Under the pieces are notes generated by a model that was not told the origin of the DNA, searched no databases, and saw nothing but the letters and a program-made list of their open reading frames with translations. Of a DNA stretch of 64,000 nucleotides, positions 37,328 through 46,123 are shown piece after piece (positions within the stretch are counted from its first letter, which is position 1; every line of letters starts with the position of its first letter). Position numbers and translations under genes: made by a program. The stretch is taken from positions 1-64,000 of the forward strand of contig CALJIC010000288.1 of the NCBI GenBank assembly GCA_937974195.1, written 5' to 3'. This DNA comes from an uncultured Roseiflexaceae bacterium. GTDB lineage: Bacteria; Chloroflexota; Chloroflexia; Chloroflexales; Roseiflexaceae.

Positions 37328-38326
37328 ATGCAACAGGCAAAACCCCAGGCCATCGGCGCCAGGACAGCCCGCCGGGCCCGCTGGCTCAACCGCGACCGCA
37401 TCGCAGCCCTGTTGATGATCGCTCCGTCGGTAATCGCTGTGGCGATCTTCGTCTACGGCTTCATCGGCTGGACGGCATTCATCTCCCTTACGAACTGGGA
37501 GGGCCTGCGCGCTAACCTCACCTTCGTCGGGCTCGAGAACTACGCGACGATCTTCAACACCGGCCGGTTCCAGACGAACATCCGCAACCTGGTGGTGTTC
37601 ACCACCCTGTTCCTCGCCATCTGCCTGGTGATCGGCCTGTTGCTCGCGGTGCTGGTCGACTCGCGCATCCGCGCCGAGTCGCTCTTCCGCTCGATCTACA
37701 TCTTCCCGATGGCGCTCTCGTTCATCGTCACCGGCGTCGTCTGGCAGTGGATCTTCGCGCCCGGCAACTGGCCGAATGACCCGACCGGCATCAACCTGCT
37801 CTTCAAGCAGATGGGCCTCGACTTCCTGCAGGGCGCCTGGACCACCGACACCAGCGTGGTGCCCGGCTGGCGCCCCGAGGGCCTCAAGACGCGCATCGGC
37901 ATCCCCATGGCGATGATCCCGGTGATCATCGCGGCCGTCTGGCAGATGTCCGGCTTCGTCATGGCGATGTACCTGGCCGGCCTGCGCGGCATCCCGGACG
38001 AGATCAAAGAGGCCGCCCGGGTGGACGGTGCGAGCGAGTGGCAGGTCTTCCGCCGCGTCACGCTGCCGCTGCTTCAGCCGGTCACGCTCAGCGCGGTGAT
38101 CGTGCTCGGCCACATCTCGCTCAAGATCTTCGACCTGATAGTAACCATGACCGGCGGGGCGCCTGGCAACAACACCGAGGTGCCGGGCCTGTACATGTAC
38201 GAGATCACCTTCAAGGCCAACAAGTTCTCCGAGGGCGCGGCGGTGGCGATCGTCATGCTGGTGGTTGTAGCAGCGCTGGTCATCCCCTACCTGAACTACA
38301 ACCGGCGCACGGAGGTGGAGCAGTGA
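37328..38326 (+). CDS. Sugar ABC transporter permease, MalF/UgpA-like
   Basis: 332 aa with about six transmembrane segments. The cytoplasmic EAA loop EIKEAARVDGASEWQVFRRV contacts an ATPase not encoded here. The start codon follows the large hairpin by 18 bp. It overlaps the next permease gene by four bases (GTGA), so translation is coupled. Confidence 0.92.
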   Translation: MQQAKPQAIGARTARRARWLNRDRIAALLMIAPSVIAVAIFVYGFIGWTAFISLTNWEGLRANLTFVGLENYATIFNTGRFQTNIRNLVVFTTLFLAICLVIGLLLAVLVDSRIRAESLFRSIYIFPMALSFIVTGVVWQWIFAPGNWPNDPTGINLLFKQMGLDFLQGAWTTDTSVVPGWRPEGLKTRIGIPMAMIPVIIAAVWQMSGFVMAMYLAGLRGIPDEIKEAARVDGASEWQVFRRVTLPLLQPVTLSAVIVLGHISLKIFDLIVTMTGGAPGNNTEVPGLYMYEITFKANKFSEGAAVAIVMLVVVAALVIPYLNYNRRTEVEQ

Positions 38327-39201
38327 GCGTCGTCACATCCCCCGCGTCGGCCCGGCCGCGGCTGCGCGTGCGCTGGTCGCGCGTGCTGATCTACGCCGTG
38401 ATGCTGGCGTTCGCCGCCTTCTACCTGCTGCCGGTGTACCTTCTGCTGATCACCAGCTTCAAGAGCTTCGAGGAGGTCAGCCTCAGCCGCATGTGGGATC
38501 TGCCGCGCAGCCTGTCGTTCGAGAGCTTCGGGCGCGCCTGGAACGGCGGCGAGGGCGTGATCGGCATGCGGGGCAGCTTCCTCAACTCGGTGCGCATGGT
38601 CATCCCGGCCACCGTGATCTCGTGCATGCTCGGCTCGCTGAACGGCTACGTGCTCTCCAAGTGGCGCTTCCCCGGCTCGGAGACGCTGTTCACGCTGATC
38701 CTGTTCGGGATGTTCATCCCGTACCAGAGCGTGCTGGTGCCGCTGGTCGAGGTGCTGCGCGAGATCGGGCTGTACGCCTCGATCCCCGGCCTGGTGCTGG
38801 TGCATGTGGTCTACGGCATCCCGATCACGACGCTGATCTTCCGCAACTACTACGCCGGCATCCCCACCGAGCTGCTCGAGGCGGGCAAGATCGACGGCGC
38901 GGACTTCTTCGGGATCTACCGCCACATCATGCTCCCGATCTCGGCGCCCGGCTTCGTCGTCGTGGCGATCTGGCAGTTCACGTCGATCTGGAACGAGTTC
39001 CTGTTCGGGCTGATCATCACGAACGACCCGCAGCTGCGCCCGGTCACGGTTGCGCTCCAGAACCTCTCGGGCAGCCAGTTCACGCAGTGGAACGTCCAGA
39101 TGGCGGGCGCGCTCCTCGTCGCGATGCCGACGCTGCTGGTCTACATCTTCCTCGGCAAGTACTTCCTGCGCGGGCTGCTGGCCGGCTCGCTCAAGGGGTA
39201 G
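38323..39201 (+). CDS. Sugar ABC transporter permease, MalG/UgpE-like
   Basis: 292 aa, about six transmembrane segments. The EAA loop is ELLEAGKIDGADFFGIYRHI. The start is GTG 38323, overlapping the upstream stop, with GGAGGTGGA just before; ORF callers may extend it to 38038 inside the first permease. An ATPase gene is missing, as often in CUT1 systems that share one MsiK/UgpC-type ATPase. Confidence 0.9.
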   Translation: MSVVTSPASARPRLRVRWSRVLIYAVMLAFAAFYLLPVYLLLITSFKSFEEVSLSRMWDLPRSLSFESFGRAWNGGEGVIGMRGSFLNSVRMVIPATVISCMLGSLNGYVLSKWRFPGSETLFTLILFGMFIPYQSVLVPLVEVLREIGLYASIPGLVLVHVVYGIPITTLIFRNYYAGIPTELLEAGKIDGADFFGIYRHIMLPISAPGFVVVAIWQFTSIWNEFLFGLIITNDPQLRPVTVALQNLSGSQFTQWNVQMAGALLVAMPTLLVYIFLGKYFLRGLLAGSLKG

Positions 39202-39216
39202 GGGCGGCGCCGGGCG

Positions 39217-40815
39217 TCAGGGCAGCGCGAAGATCACGTACTCCCCAGCCTCGATCTGCCGCGCCCGCGCCTCCAGGTAGGCCCGCACCTCCGGCGCGGC
39301 CAGATCGTCGCCACGGGCGGGGAGCACGACGTAGCGCACGGGGTTGCGCTCCACGTAGCGCGCGAAGTTACCGGCGTCCCCCATGATGTTCTGCTGGAAG
39401 ACCGGGTCGGCCTCGAACCAGGTGGCCGGCTGGCGCGCGTACAGGATCGCCGGCCAGTACTGCTCGGTCAGCACGTAGCCGCGCGGCTCGGCCCGCAGCG
39501 CCTCCCACACCGGCGCGTAGCTGCGCAGCTTCGCGCCCTCCGCGACGTAGTAGCCGATCACGACCAGGTTGATGAGGGCGAAGAGCACGATCAGGTAGAA
39601 GCCGACGCGCCGGCGCCACACTTCGCCCAGGCGTGGGAAGCCGGCGGCGAAGAGGATCGCCAGCGCCGGCAGCGCCGGGATGATCACCCGCGGGCTGTTG
39701 CCCGCCCCCGGCGTGGCGGCGTACACCAGAAGCACCAGCAGCCCCAGCGCCAGCCAGGCGCAGAGCGCCACCGCCGCGCGCCGGCTCTCGGCGCCCGCCC
39801 ACAGCGCCCGCGCCCCCAGCCACACACACCACCCGATCGCCGCCAGCGTGATCAGCGCGCCGTACCAGGGGATGTAGAACAGCAGCTCGAGCATCTGCGG
39901 CGCGATCAGCCCGAACAGCTCCGCCGACAAGCCGCGGGTCGGGCCGCCGGCGCCGCCCTGCAGGTGGTGCACCCAGACCCACGGGGCGACGAGCAGCGCC
40001 GGGCCAGCCAGCGCCGCGAGCTGGTGCCGCCAGCCCGCTGAGGCGCGCGCCGCGGAGACGATCCGCCGCAGCGCCCGCGGGCGCCGGGCCGCGCCCTCCG
40101 CCGGACCCGATGCGGCCCGCAGGAAGTCGTACGCCGCGCAGACCCCGACCGTCCCGAAGTACAGCAGCAGGATGTCCATCTTCGCGTGCGCCGCGAGGCC
40201 GCCCAGCAGGACCGTCGCCGCCGTGCGCCCGCGCAGGTAGGCCAGCAGCGCCGCCGTCAGGGCCAGCGTCGAGAGCACCTCGGTGTAGGAGATCACCGCG
40301 TGCTCGCGGTAGAGCGGGAAGCAGGCCAGGAACGCGGCGGCAAGCAGCGCCGGGCGCGCCCCTATCAGATCGCGGGCCAGCGCGTAGGTCAGCAGCACCG
40401 CCCCGCCGCCGGCTAGCGGCACCACCAGCTGCAGCAGCGTGTACGAGTGGGTGAGCAGCCACACCAGCGCGAACAGCGCCGGCGCGAGCGGCCCCCACCA
40501 GGTGTGCAGGCCGCTCTGGCCGCCCAGGTACAGCCGGCGCGGCGCCAGAGTCTCCGGATCGGGCGGGAAGCCCTTGATCCGCTCGTAGGTGTCGGGCTCG
40601 CCGAGCAGAAAGCCAGGCTGCTCCGCCGTCAGCACGCCCCAGTGCAGGTTGCGCGGCGAGTCGCCGTACTGCGCCCCGCTCAGCAGCTGCGTGAGCACGA
40701 ACTGCCCGGCCAGCAGCGCCAGCAGGAAGATATGCGAGCGCGTGAGCGCGAGCGCCCGCAGCGGCCAGCGCCTCGCCTGTGGCATCTCCAGCACATCCGG
40801 GGGAACAGGTGACAC
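39217..40815 (-). CDS. Glycosyltransferase family 39-like membrane protein
   Basis: 532 aa with ten or more hydrophobic segments. The first extracytoplasmic loop contains an acidic pair region (YGDSPRNLHWG, LGEPDTYERIKG), and the downstream LAAHAKMDILLLYF resembles the PMT/ArnT (GT39/GT-C) family. These enzymes move sugars from lipid-linked donors. The start is GTG 40815 with GGAG about 10 nt upstream; Met11 is an alternative. It converges with the permease operon (15 bp between the two stops) and is divergent from the desaturase. Confidence 0.75.
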   Translation of the reverse strand: MSPVPPDVLEMPQARRWPLRALALTRSHIFLLALLAGQFVLTQLLSGAQYGDSPRNLHWGVLTAEQPGFLLGEPDTYERIKGFPPDPETLAPRRLYLGGQSGLHTWWGPLAPALFALVWLLTHSYTLLQLVVPLAGGGAVLLTYALARDLIGARPALLAAAFLACFPLYREHAVISYTEVLSTLALTAALLAYLRGRTAATVLLGGLAAHAKMDILLLYFGTVGVCAAYDFLRAASGPAEGAARRPRALRRIVSAARASAGWRHQLAALAGPALLVAPWVWVHHLQGGAGGPTRGLSAELFGLIAPQMLELLFYIPWYGALITLAAIGWCVWLGARALWAGAESRRAAVALCAWLALGLLVLLVYAATPGAGNSPRVIIPALPALAILFAAGFPRLGEVWRRRVGFYLIVLFALINLVVIGYYVAEGAKLRSYAPVWEALRAEPRGYVLTEQYWPAILYARQPATWFEADPVFQQNIMGDAGNFARYVERNPVRYVVLPARGDDLAAPEVRAYLEARARQIEAGEYVIFALP

Positions 40816-40989
40816 TCAGAGATCTCCGCCAGCGAATCGGGCACGAACACGCTCTGAATCATACCCACCCGCGCGGCGCGCTGTCTATAGCTCCATCGTG
40901 CGGGGTAGGTGTGGTACCATACCGTATCTCGAGAGCGCGAGCAACAGCCCTCCGGCGCCCGCTCTCGCGCTCCTCACCTGGCCAGAACT

Positions 40990-42468
40990 ATGGATCTCCC
41001 GGTCGTCATCGTCGGAGGCGGGTTAGGCGGCCTCTCCGCCGCCATCCACCTCGCGGCCGCCGGCCGGCGCGTCACGCTCCTGGAGCAGAACGAGCGCGTC
41101 GGCGGCAAGCTCAACCTGATCGAGGCCGGCGGCTTCCGCTTCGACACCGGCCCCTCGCTGCTGACAATGCCCTGGGTGCTGGGCGCGGTGCTCGAGCGCG
41201 CCGGCGCGCGCCTGGAGGACGAGCTGGAGCTCGTGCCGCTCGACCCGGCCTGCCGCTACCTCTGGCCGGACGGCACGCGCTTCGACGCCTGGCACACGCT
41301 GCCGCGGCTCCTCGCGGAGATCGAGCGCCTGGAGCCAGCCGACGTCGCCGGCTTCCTGCGCTTCATGGCCTACGGCCGGCGGATCTACGACGCGGCCGCC
41401 GAGCCGTTCCTGCTCACGCCGTTCACCGGCCTGCGCGACATGCTGCGGCCGCGGCTGCTCAGCGACTCGCTGGCGATCGACCCGCTGCGCACGGTGGACC
41501 ATGCGGTGCGCGCGTTCTTCCGCAGCCCCTACCTGCGCCAGCTGTTCAACCGCTACGCCACCTACACCGGCTCCTCGCCCTACCGCGCCCCGGCCACCTT
41601 CAACATGATCCCTTATGTCGAGTTTTCGCAGGGCGCCTACCACGTGCGCGGCGGCATGTACCGGATCGCGGCCGCCCTCGAGCGGGCCGCGCGGCGCCTG
41701 GGGGTCGAGGTGCGCACCTGCGCGCCGGTCACGGAGATCGTCGTGCGGGACGGGCGCGTGCGCGGGGTGCGGCTGGCCGGCGGCGAGCTGCTCGGCGCCT
41801 CCGCGGTGATCGCGAACGCCGATCCGCGCTACGTCTACGGGCGCCTGGTGCCGGCGGCGCAGCGCGTGGCGAGGCGCCTGGAGCGGCTGGAGCTCTCCTA
41901 CAGCGGCTTCGCGCTGATGCTCGGCGTAGACCGGGCCTACCCCGAGCTCGCGCACCACAACATCTTCTTCGCGCGCGACTACCGGCAGGAGTTCGCGGCG
42001 ATCGTCGACAGGCGCGTGCCCTACCCCGACCCGACAATCTACGTCTGCGCGCCCTCGGTGACCGACGCCCAGCTCGCGCCGCCGGGGATGCTGAACCTGT
42101 TCGTGCTCGTCAACGCCCCGAGCAGCGGGCGCGTCAGCTGGGAGCGCGAGCGCCAGGCCTACCGCGACCTGATCGTGCGCAAGCTCGAGCGGATGGGGCT
42201 GCACGGCCTCGAGCGGCACATCGTCGTCGAGCACATACTGACGCCAGCGGACATCGAGGAGCGCTACAACGCCCCCGGCGGCGCGATCTACGGCCTGGCC
42301 TCAAACGGGCCGCTCACCGCGTTCCTGCGCCCGGCGCAGCGCGACCCGCACATCCGTGGGCTGTACTTCGCCGGCGGCGGAACCCACCCGGGCGGCGGCA
42401 TCCCGCTGGTGCTGCTCTCCGGCCGCGCGGCCGCCCACCACGCGCTTGCGGACGACAGCCGGAAGTGA
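40990..42468 (+). CDS. Phytoene desaturase/CrtI-family carotenoid enzyme
   Basis: 492 aa. The FAD-binding GGGLGGLSAAIHLAAAG is followed by LLEQNERVGGKLN and DTGPSLLTMPWVL. The C-terminal family signature is FAGGGTHPGGGIPLVLLSGR. Closest in type to CrtI/CrtN desaturases, though CrtO/CrtP-type oxygenases have the same fold, so the reaction (desaturation or ketolation) is open. No crtB or other carotenoid gene is nearby. The start at 40990 has a weak ribosome-binding site. Confidence 0.85.
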   Translation: MDLPVVIVGGGLGGLSAAIHLAAAGRRVTLLEQNERVGGKLNLIEAGGFRFDTGPSLLTMPWVLGAVLERAGARLEDELELVPLDPACRYLWPDGTRFDAWHTLPRLLAEIERLEPADVAGFLRFMAYGRRIYDAAAEPFLLTPFTGLRDMLRPRLLSDSLAIDPLRTVDHAVRAFFRSPYLRQLFNRYATYTGSSPYRAPATFNMIPYVEFSQGAYHVRGGMYRIAAALERAARRLGVEVRTCAPVTEIVVRDGRVRGVRLAGGELLGASAVIANADPRYVYGRLVPAAQRVARRLERLELSYSGFALMLGVDRAYPELAHHNIFFARDYRQEFAAIVDRRVPYPDPTIYVCAPSVTDAQLAPPGMLNLFVLVNAPSSGRVSWERERQAYRDLIVRKLERMGLHGLERHIVVEHILTPADIEERYNAPGGAIYGLASNGPLTAFLRPAQRDPHIRGLYFAGGGTHPGGGIPLVLLSGRAAAHHALADDSRK

Positions 42469-42674
42469 ATTTCGCGGCGGCTTCGCTTCAGCCCCTAGGA
42501 AAGATTCTCGGAGAGCCTACAGCCCACTACAGACACGTTTCCGCCCATCTGCACTACCGCGTAATACCTGCCAGATGAAGGACAGCCCGCGGCTGCGATA
42601 CCCCATCGTAACAGGCTGCCCGCCTGAGCGCAGCAGCAACATGGTCGGAATATCGTTAAAAACCGATGAATAGC
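42469..42674. other. Gene-free, relatively AT-rich upstream of ncRNA promoter
   Basis: No ORF with coding character is present. A-rich sequence at 42646-42670 may act as an UP element for the promoter that follows. Confidence 0.5.
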
Positions 42675-42703
42675 TTGACTCGGCAGGGGCGCAGTGCTAT
42701 GAT
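42675..42703 (+). promoter_or_regulatory. Strong promoter of non-coding RNA candidate
   Basis: TTGACT at 42675-42680 and TATGAT at 42698-42703 with a 17-bp spacer. The predicted start point (about 42710) coincides with the first paired base of the RNA structure described next. No protein gene follows on this strand for several kb. Confidence 0.8.
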
Positions 42704-42709
42704 CCAGGT

Positions 42710-43083
42710 GAAGCCTCAGCAGACCAGTACGACGGACCAGCACCTAAACAGCTAGATGATGACCTTGCGGTAGGCGAGCGGCGTACCCCAGTGTACGGGG
42801 GCGACCGTGAATCGGGGGAAATGGCAGTAGCGGTTACGGAGCCAGGGATCCCGATGAGCAAGCGCCAGGCGGCTGATGAAGCGCCGGATGCTGTGCAAGC
42901 CGAAACAGGGTTCTCCCGGCAAAGCCCGAGCTGTGGCGTCAATGCGTAGTATACCCACAGCAGGTGCGATGCCTGAGCGTAAAAGCTGGCGAGCCGCAAG
43001 GCTGAGCTGCAGAGCGACGCCCAGGAGACCGAGGAGTAATCTGGCTGAAGGCGCAGGGAACCACGTACTGGTCGCTGGGGCTA
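42710..43083 (+). ncRNA. Structured non-coding RNA, about 370 nt, family unrecognised
   Basis: The two ends pair: 42712-42720 with 43074-43082 and 42722-42731 with 43064-43073, a helix of about 19 bp with one bulged A and one G-U pair. Inside I can draw nested helices: 42812-42816/42850-42854 enclosing 42822-42825/42841-42844; 42899-42901/42918-42920 enclosing 42908-42910/42915-42917; 42931-42936/42955-42960; and 42977-42980/43017-43020 enclosing two more stems capped by a GCAA tetraloop at 42996. G+C is lower (about 62% in the part counted) than in neighbouring genes. It lacks the conserved core sequences of RNase P RNA, tmRNA and SRP RNA. The promoter, the end-to-end helix and the following hairpin together define a transcription unit. 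The reading rests on hand folding. Confidence 0.65.
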
Positions 43084-43112
43084 CACTGTGCCCACAGATC
43101 TGCGGAGAGACG

Positions 43113-43145
43113 GCGAGGGCTCGTGGCGTTGCCACGGGCCCTCGC
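43113..43145. terminator. 15-bp hairpin after ncRNA and after fabG paralogue
   Basis: 43113-43127 pairs with 43131-43145 around GTT with a single G-T wobble. It lies between the ncRNA and the convergent minus-strand gene and may end both transcripts. It has no T-run. Confidence 0.6.
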
Positions 43146-43175
43146 AGCTTACAGCACCTCGCTGACACTCGCACA

Positions 43176-43922
43176 TCAGGCCATGCGCCAGCCGCCATCC
43201 ACCGCCAGCGTCTGGCCGGTGATGTAGGAGGCGAGCGGCGAGGCGAGGAACACCGCCGCGGCGGCCACCTCCTCGGGCCGCCCGGCCCGCCTGAGCGCGA
43301 TCACCCGCTCGCCCCACTCGCGCTGCTCCTCGGGCACCACGCGCAGCATATCCGTCTCGACCAGGCCGGGCGCCACCGCGTTTACCGTCACGCCCCAGGC
43401 CGCGGCCTCGCGCGCCAGCGCACGCGTCAGACCGAGCACGCCGCCGGTCGCCGCCGAGTAGTCGGCCTGGTTCGGGCCGCCGGCCAGCCCGTGCAGCGCG
43501 GCAACATTGACGATCCGCCCATAGCGGCGGCGCATCATCGGGCGCAGCGACGCCCGGCACGTGTTGTACACCCCGTCCAGGTTCACCGCCAGGAGCGCCC
43601 GCCACTGCTCGACGCTCACATCCTCCACCGGGGAGTAGGCGGCCACGCCCGCGCAGTTGATGAGCACGTCCAGCCGCCCCCAGCGCTCGAGCACCGCCGC
43701 CACCAGCGCGTCGACCGACTCGCGGCTGCGCACATCCACCTGGTACGGCTCGGCCGTCCCGCGCAGCCCGGCGCAGGCCGCCGCCACCTCGGCGGCCGCA
43801 TCGGCGCGCGTGTGGTAGCCCGCGGCCACCGCGGCGCCGCGCTCGGCGAGCATCAGCACCACCGCCCGCCCGATCCCGCGCGACCCCCCGGTGACAATGG
43901 CGACCTGTCCCCCGAAGTCCAT
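43176..43922 (-). CDS. FabG-like SDR lacking catalytic Ser and Lys
   Basis: 248 aa. The NAD(P) motif TGGSRGIG, NCAG, Asn114 and Tyr155 are present. The position of the catalytic Lys, four after Tyr155, is Thr159 (YSAAT), and the catalytic Ser position 13 before the Tyr is Ala142 (NVAALHG). The rest of the protein aligns well with FabG, so this is a coherent protein rather than a decayed gene. It is the last gene of the fab cluster, five bases after fabD. Without Ser and Lys normal ketoreductase activity is not expected; it may be a structural or regulatory partner, or act on an unusual substrate. Confidence 0.85.
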   Translation of the reverse strand: MDFGGQVAIVTGGSRGIGRAVVLMLAERGAAVAAGYHTRADAAAEVAAACAGLRGTAEPYQVDVRSRESVDALVAAVLERWGRLDVLINCAGVAAYSPVEDVSVEQWRALLAVNLDGVYNTCRASLRPMMRRRYGRIVNVAALHGLAGGPNQADYSAATGGVLGLTRALAREAAAWGVTVNAVAPGLVETDMLRVVPEEQREWGERVIALRRAGRPEEVAAAAVFLASPLASYITGQTLAVDGGWRMA

Positions 43923-43927
43923 GGACG

Positions 43928-44869
43928 TTACGCTTTTCCGGCGAACGCCAGCGCCGCAGCCAGATCGTTCACCTGGACGACCTGCGCCTGCGGCGCGATG
44001 CGCCGCACCAGCCCGCCCAGCACCGTGCCCGGCCCGACCTCGACGAAGGTCTGCACACCCTCGTCGACCATACGCTGCACCGCGGCGCTCCAGCGCACCG
44101 GCGCCTGCACCTGCACCTCGAGCTCGCGCCGCAGCTCCTCGGCCGCGGTCAGCGGCCTGGCGTCCACATTCGCAACCACCGGCACGCGCGCGTCCGCAAG
44201 CGCCGCCTCGGCCAGCACCGGGCGCAGCCCGTCCGCCGCGGGCTCCATCAGCGGCGAGTGGAACGCGGCGCTGACGCGTAGCGGGATCACCCGCCGCGCC
44301 CCCGCCGCCGTCGCAAGCTTCCCCGCGCGCTCCACCGTCTCGGCGGCGCCACTGATCACCAGCTGGCCGGGCGAGTTGTAGTTGGCCACCACCGCCAGCC
44401 CGCCCGCCTGGGACGCCTCGCGGCAGGCCGCCTCGAGCCGCTCCTCGTCCAGCCCGATCACCGCCGCCATCGTGCCCTCGCGCGCCGCGGCCATCAGCTC
44501 GCCGCGCCGGCGCACGATGCGCAGCGCATCCGTGAAGGAGAGCGCGCCGGCCGCCACCAGCGCCGAGTACTCGCCGAGGCTGTGGCCGGCCACAAATCGC
44601 GCCCGGGCCGCAACGAACGGCGCCACGTCGGTGGACTCAGCCATCGCGGCCAGAAGCGCCACCGAGGCGGTGAGCAGCGCCGGCTGCGCGTTCTCCGTCG
44701 CCGTCAGCTCCTGCTCCGGCCCCTCGAAGCACAGCCGAGCCAGCGCCATACCAAGCGTCGTATCGGCCTGCTCGAAGATCGCGCGCGCCGCCGGCGAGCC
44801 CTCGTAGGCGTCGCGGGCCATCCCGACCGCCTGCGAGCCCTGCCCTGGGAAGATGAATGCTGTGCTCAC
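43928..44869 (-). CDS. fabD: Malonyl-CoA:ACP transacylase
   Basis: 313 aa. FPGQGSQ at the N-terminus, the nucleophile Ser97 in GHSLGEYSAL, and AFHSPLM with the catalytic His are present. It loads malonate onto ACP for fatty-acid synthesis. The start is GTG 44869, supported by GGGAG five bases upstream; the frame continues into the GGTGAC repeats and that part is rejected. It lies between fabH and the fabG paralogue. Confidence 0.94.
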   Translation of the reverse strand: MSTAFIFPGQGSQAVGMARDAYEGSPAARAIFEQADTTLGMALARLCFEGPEQELTATENAQPALLTASVALLAAMAESTDVAPFVAARARFVAGHSLGEYSALVAAGALSFTDALRIVRRRGELMAAAREGTMAAVIGLDEERLEAACREASQAGGLAVVANYNSPGQLVISGAAETVERAGKLATAAGARRVIPLRVSAAFHSPLMEPAADGLRPVLAEAALADARVPVVANVDARPLTAAEELRRELEVQVQAPVRWSAAVQRMVDEGVQTFVEVGPGTVLGGLVRRIAPQAQVVQVNDLAAALAFAGKA

Positions 44870-44903
44870 GTTCTCCCGATCTCGCTCTGAGCGCTGCCTG
44901 ATA

Positions 44904-45105
44904 CGGTGACACGGTGACACGGTGACACGGTGACACGGTGCTCAAATGCTTCGTGGTGCAGCACGGGTCTCCGGCCTCACCCCATCACCCCGTCACGATG
45001 ACACGATGACACGGTGACACGGTGCTCAAATGCTTCGTGGTGCAGCACGGGTCTCCGCCGTCACCCCATCACCCCGTCACCTTGTCACCCCGTCACCCCG
45101 TCACC
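44904..45105. repeat. Composite GGTGAC/GTCACC repeat element, copy 2 (tandem)
   Basis: Runs of GGTGACAC (about 44904-44940 and 45000-45024) alternate with a core found twice (44937-44996 and 45021-45080, an 84-bp period with three mismatches) containing GTGGTGCAGCACGGGTCTCC. Arms of CCCCGTCAC follow each core. The core is related to the one at 8259-8290. The right arm ends inside fabH and supplies its last codons and stop. Confidence 0.85.
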
Positions 45106-46100
45106 AAGTCCCCTCGCCCCCACCGGATCACAGCCGAGCCCCAGGTCAGCCCGCCGCCGAAGGCCGTCAGCAGCACGTAGTCGCCGTCCTTCAGGCGCCC
45201 CTGCTCGGCCGCCTCCACCAGCGCGATCGGCACCGAGGCCGCCGAGGTGTTCCCGTAGCGGTCCAGGTTCACGAACACCCGCTCCATCGGCAGGTCGAGC
45301 CGCTTCGCCATCGCGTCGATGATGCGCAGGTTGGCCTGGTGCGGCACGACGAGCGCCACCTGGTCGGGCGTGATGCCCGCATCGGCGATCGCCTTCAGCG
45401 ACGAGTCCGCCATCTCGCGCACCGCCTGCTTGAAGATCTCGCGCCCGTGCATGTAGACGTACTGGCGCCCCTCCTCGAGCAGCTCCGGGGTCGCCGGAAG
45501 GCGCGTCCCGCCGACCTCGACCGCCATCAGGTCCTCGTGCGCGCCGGAGGCGCCCATCACCGAGGAGAGCTGCCCGTAGGCGGAGTCGCTGGGCTGCAGC
45601 ACCACCGCTCCCGCGCCGTCGCCGAACAGCACGCAGGTGTTGCGGTCGCGCCAGTTGATGTAGTGGGTGAAGATATCGGCGGCGATCAGCAGCACATTGC
45701 GCGCGGCGCCGCTGCGCACCATGCTGGTGGCGACGTTGAGGCCGTACACGAAGCCGCTGCAGGCCGCCGCCAGGTCGAACGCCGCCACGCTGCGCAGGCC
45801 GAGGTTGGCCTGGACAGTGCAGGCAGTGGCCGGGAAGGGCCGGTCGGGGGTGCAGGTCGCCAGGATCACCAGGTCGATCGCCTCAGGCGCGATCCCCGCG
45901 CTCTCGATCGCCCGCCGGCCGGCCTCTGTCGCCAGGGTCGAGGTGCTCTCGCCAGGCCCCGCCACCCGCCGCTCGCGGATGCCGGTGCGCGTCGTGATCC
46001 ACTCGTCGGACGTCTCCACCATTCGTTCGAGCTCGGCGTTGGTCAGCACGCGGTCGGGAACCGCCATGCCCCAGCCGGTGATCGCAGCATAGTGTGCCAT
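45093..46100 (-). CDS. fabH: 3-oxoacyl-ACP synthase III
   Basis: 335 aa. Active-site Cys114 in AAACSGFVYG, His in VPHQANLRI and Asn in NLDRYGNTSAAS complete the KAS III triad. It starts fatty-acid synthesis from an acyl-CoA (acetyl or branched). The C-terminus continues past the usual GGGLTWGSAVIRW by about eight residues (GRGDLVTG); the final VTG and stop codon are made by the GTCACC repeat. Neither plsX nor acpP, which often flank fabH-fabD, is present. Confidence 0.95.
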   Translation of the reverse strand: MAHYAAITGWGMAVPDRVLTNAELERMVETSDEWITTRTGIRERRVAGPGESTSTLATEAGRRAIESAGIAPEAIDLVILATCTPDRPFPATACTVQANLGLRSVAAFDLAAACSGFVYGLNVATSMVRSGAARNVLLIAADIFTHYINWRDRNTCVLFGDGAGAVVLQPSDSAYGQLSSVMGASGAHEDLMAVEVGGTRLPATPELLEEGRQYVYMHGREIFKQAVREMADSSLKAIADAGITPDQVALVVPHQANLRIIDAMAKRLDLPMERVFVNLDRYGNTSAASVPIALVEAAEQGRLKDGDYVLLTAFGGGLTWGSAVIRWGRGDLVTG

Positions 46101-46123
46101 TGCTTGTATCGCCTATACAACGA

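Noticed and set aside
38038..38322. N-terminal extension of the second permease
   Set aside because: It overlaps the first permease in another frame; the GTG at 38323 with GGAGGTGGA is the natural start.
42873..42906. Hammerhead-ribozyme-like CTGATGA followed by CGAAAC
   Set aside because: The segment between them does not form a proper stem II, and no cleavage site with stems I and III can be built.
42710..43083. RNase P RNA, tmRNA or SRP RNA identity for the non-coding segment
   Set aside because: The conserved GGAAAGTCC and CAGAA core of RNase P, the tRNA-like end and tag frame of tmRNA, and the GGAAGC/AGCAG loop of SRP RNA are all absent on both strands.
42752..43198. Minus-strand frame of 148 codons over the ncRNA region
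   Set aside because: It has no recognisable motif and lower G+C than genes, and the opposite-strand promoter and paired ends explain the region better.
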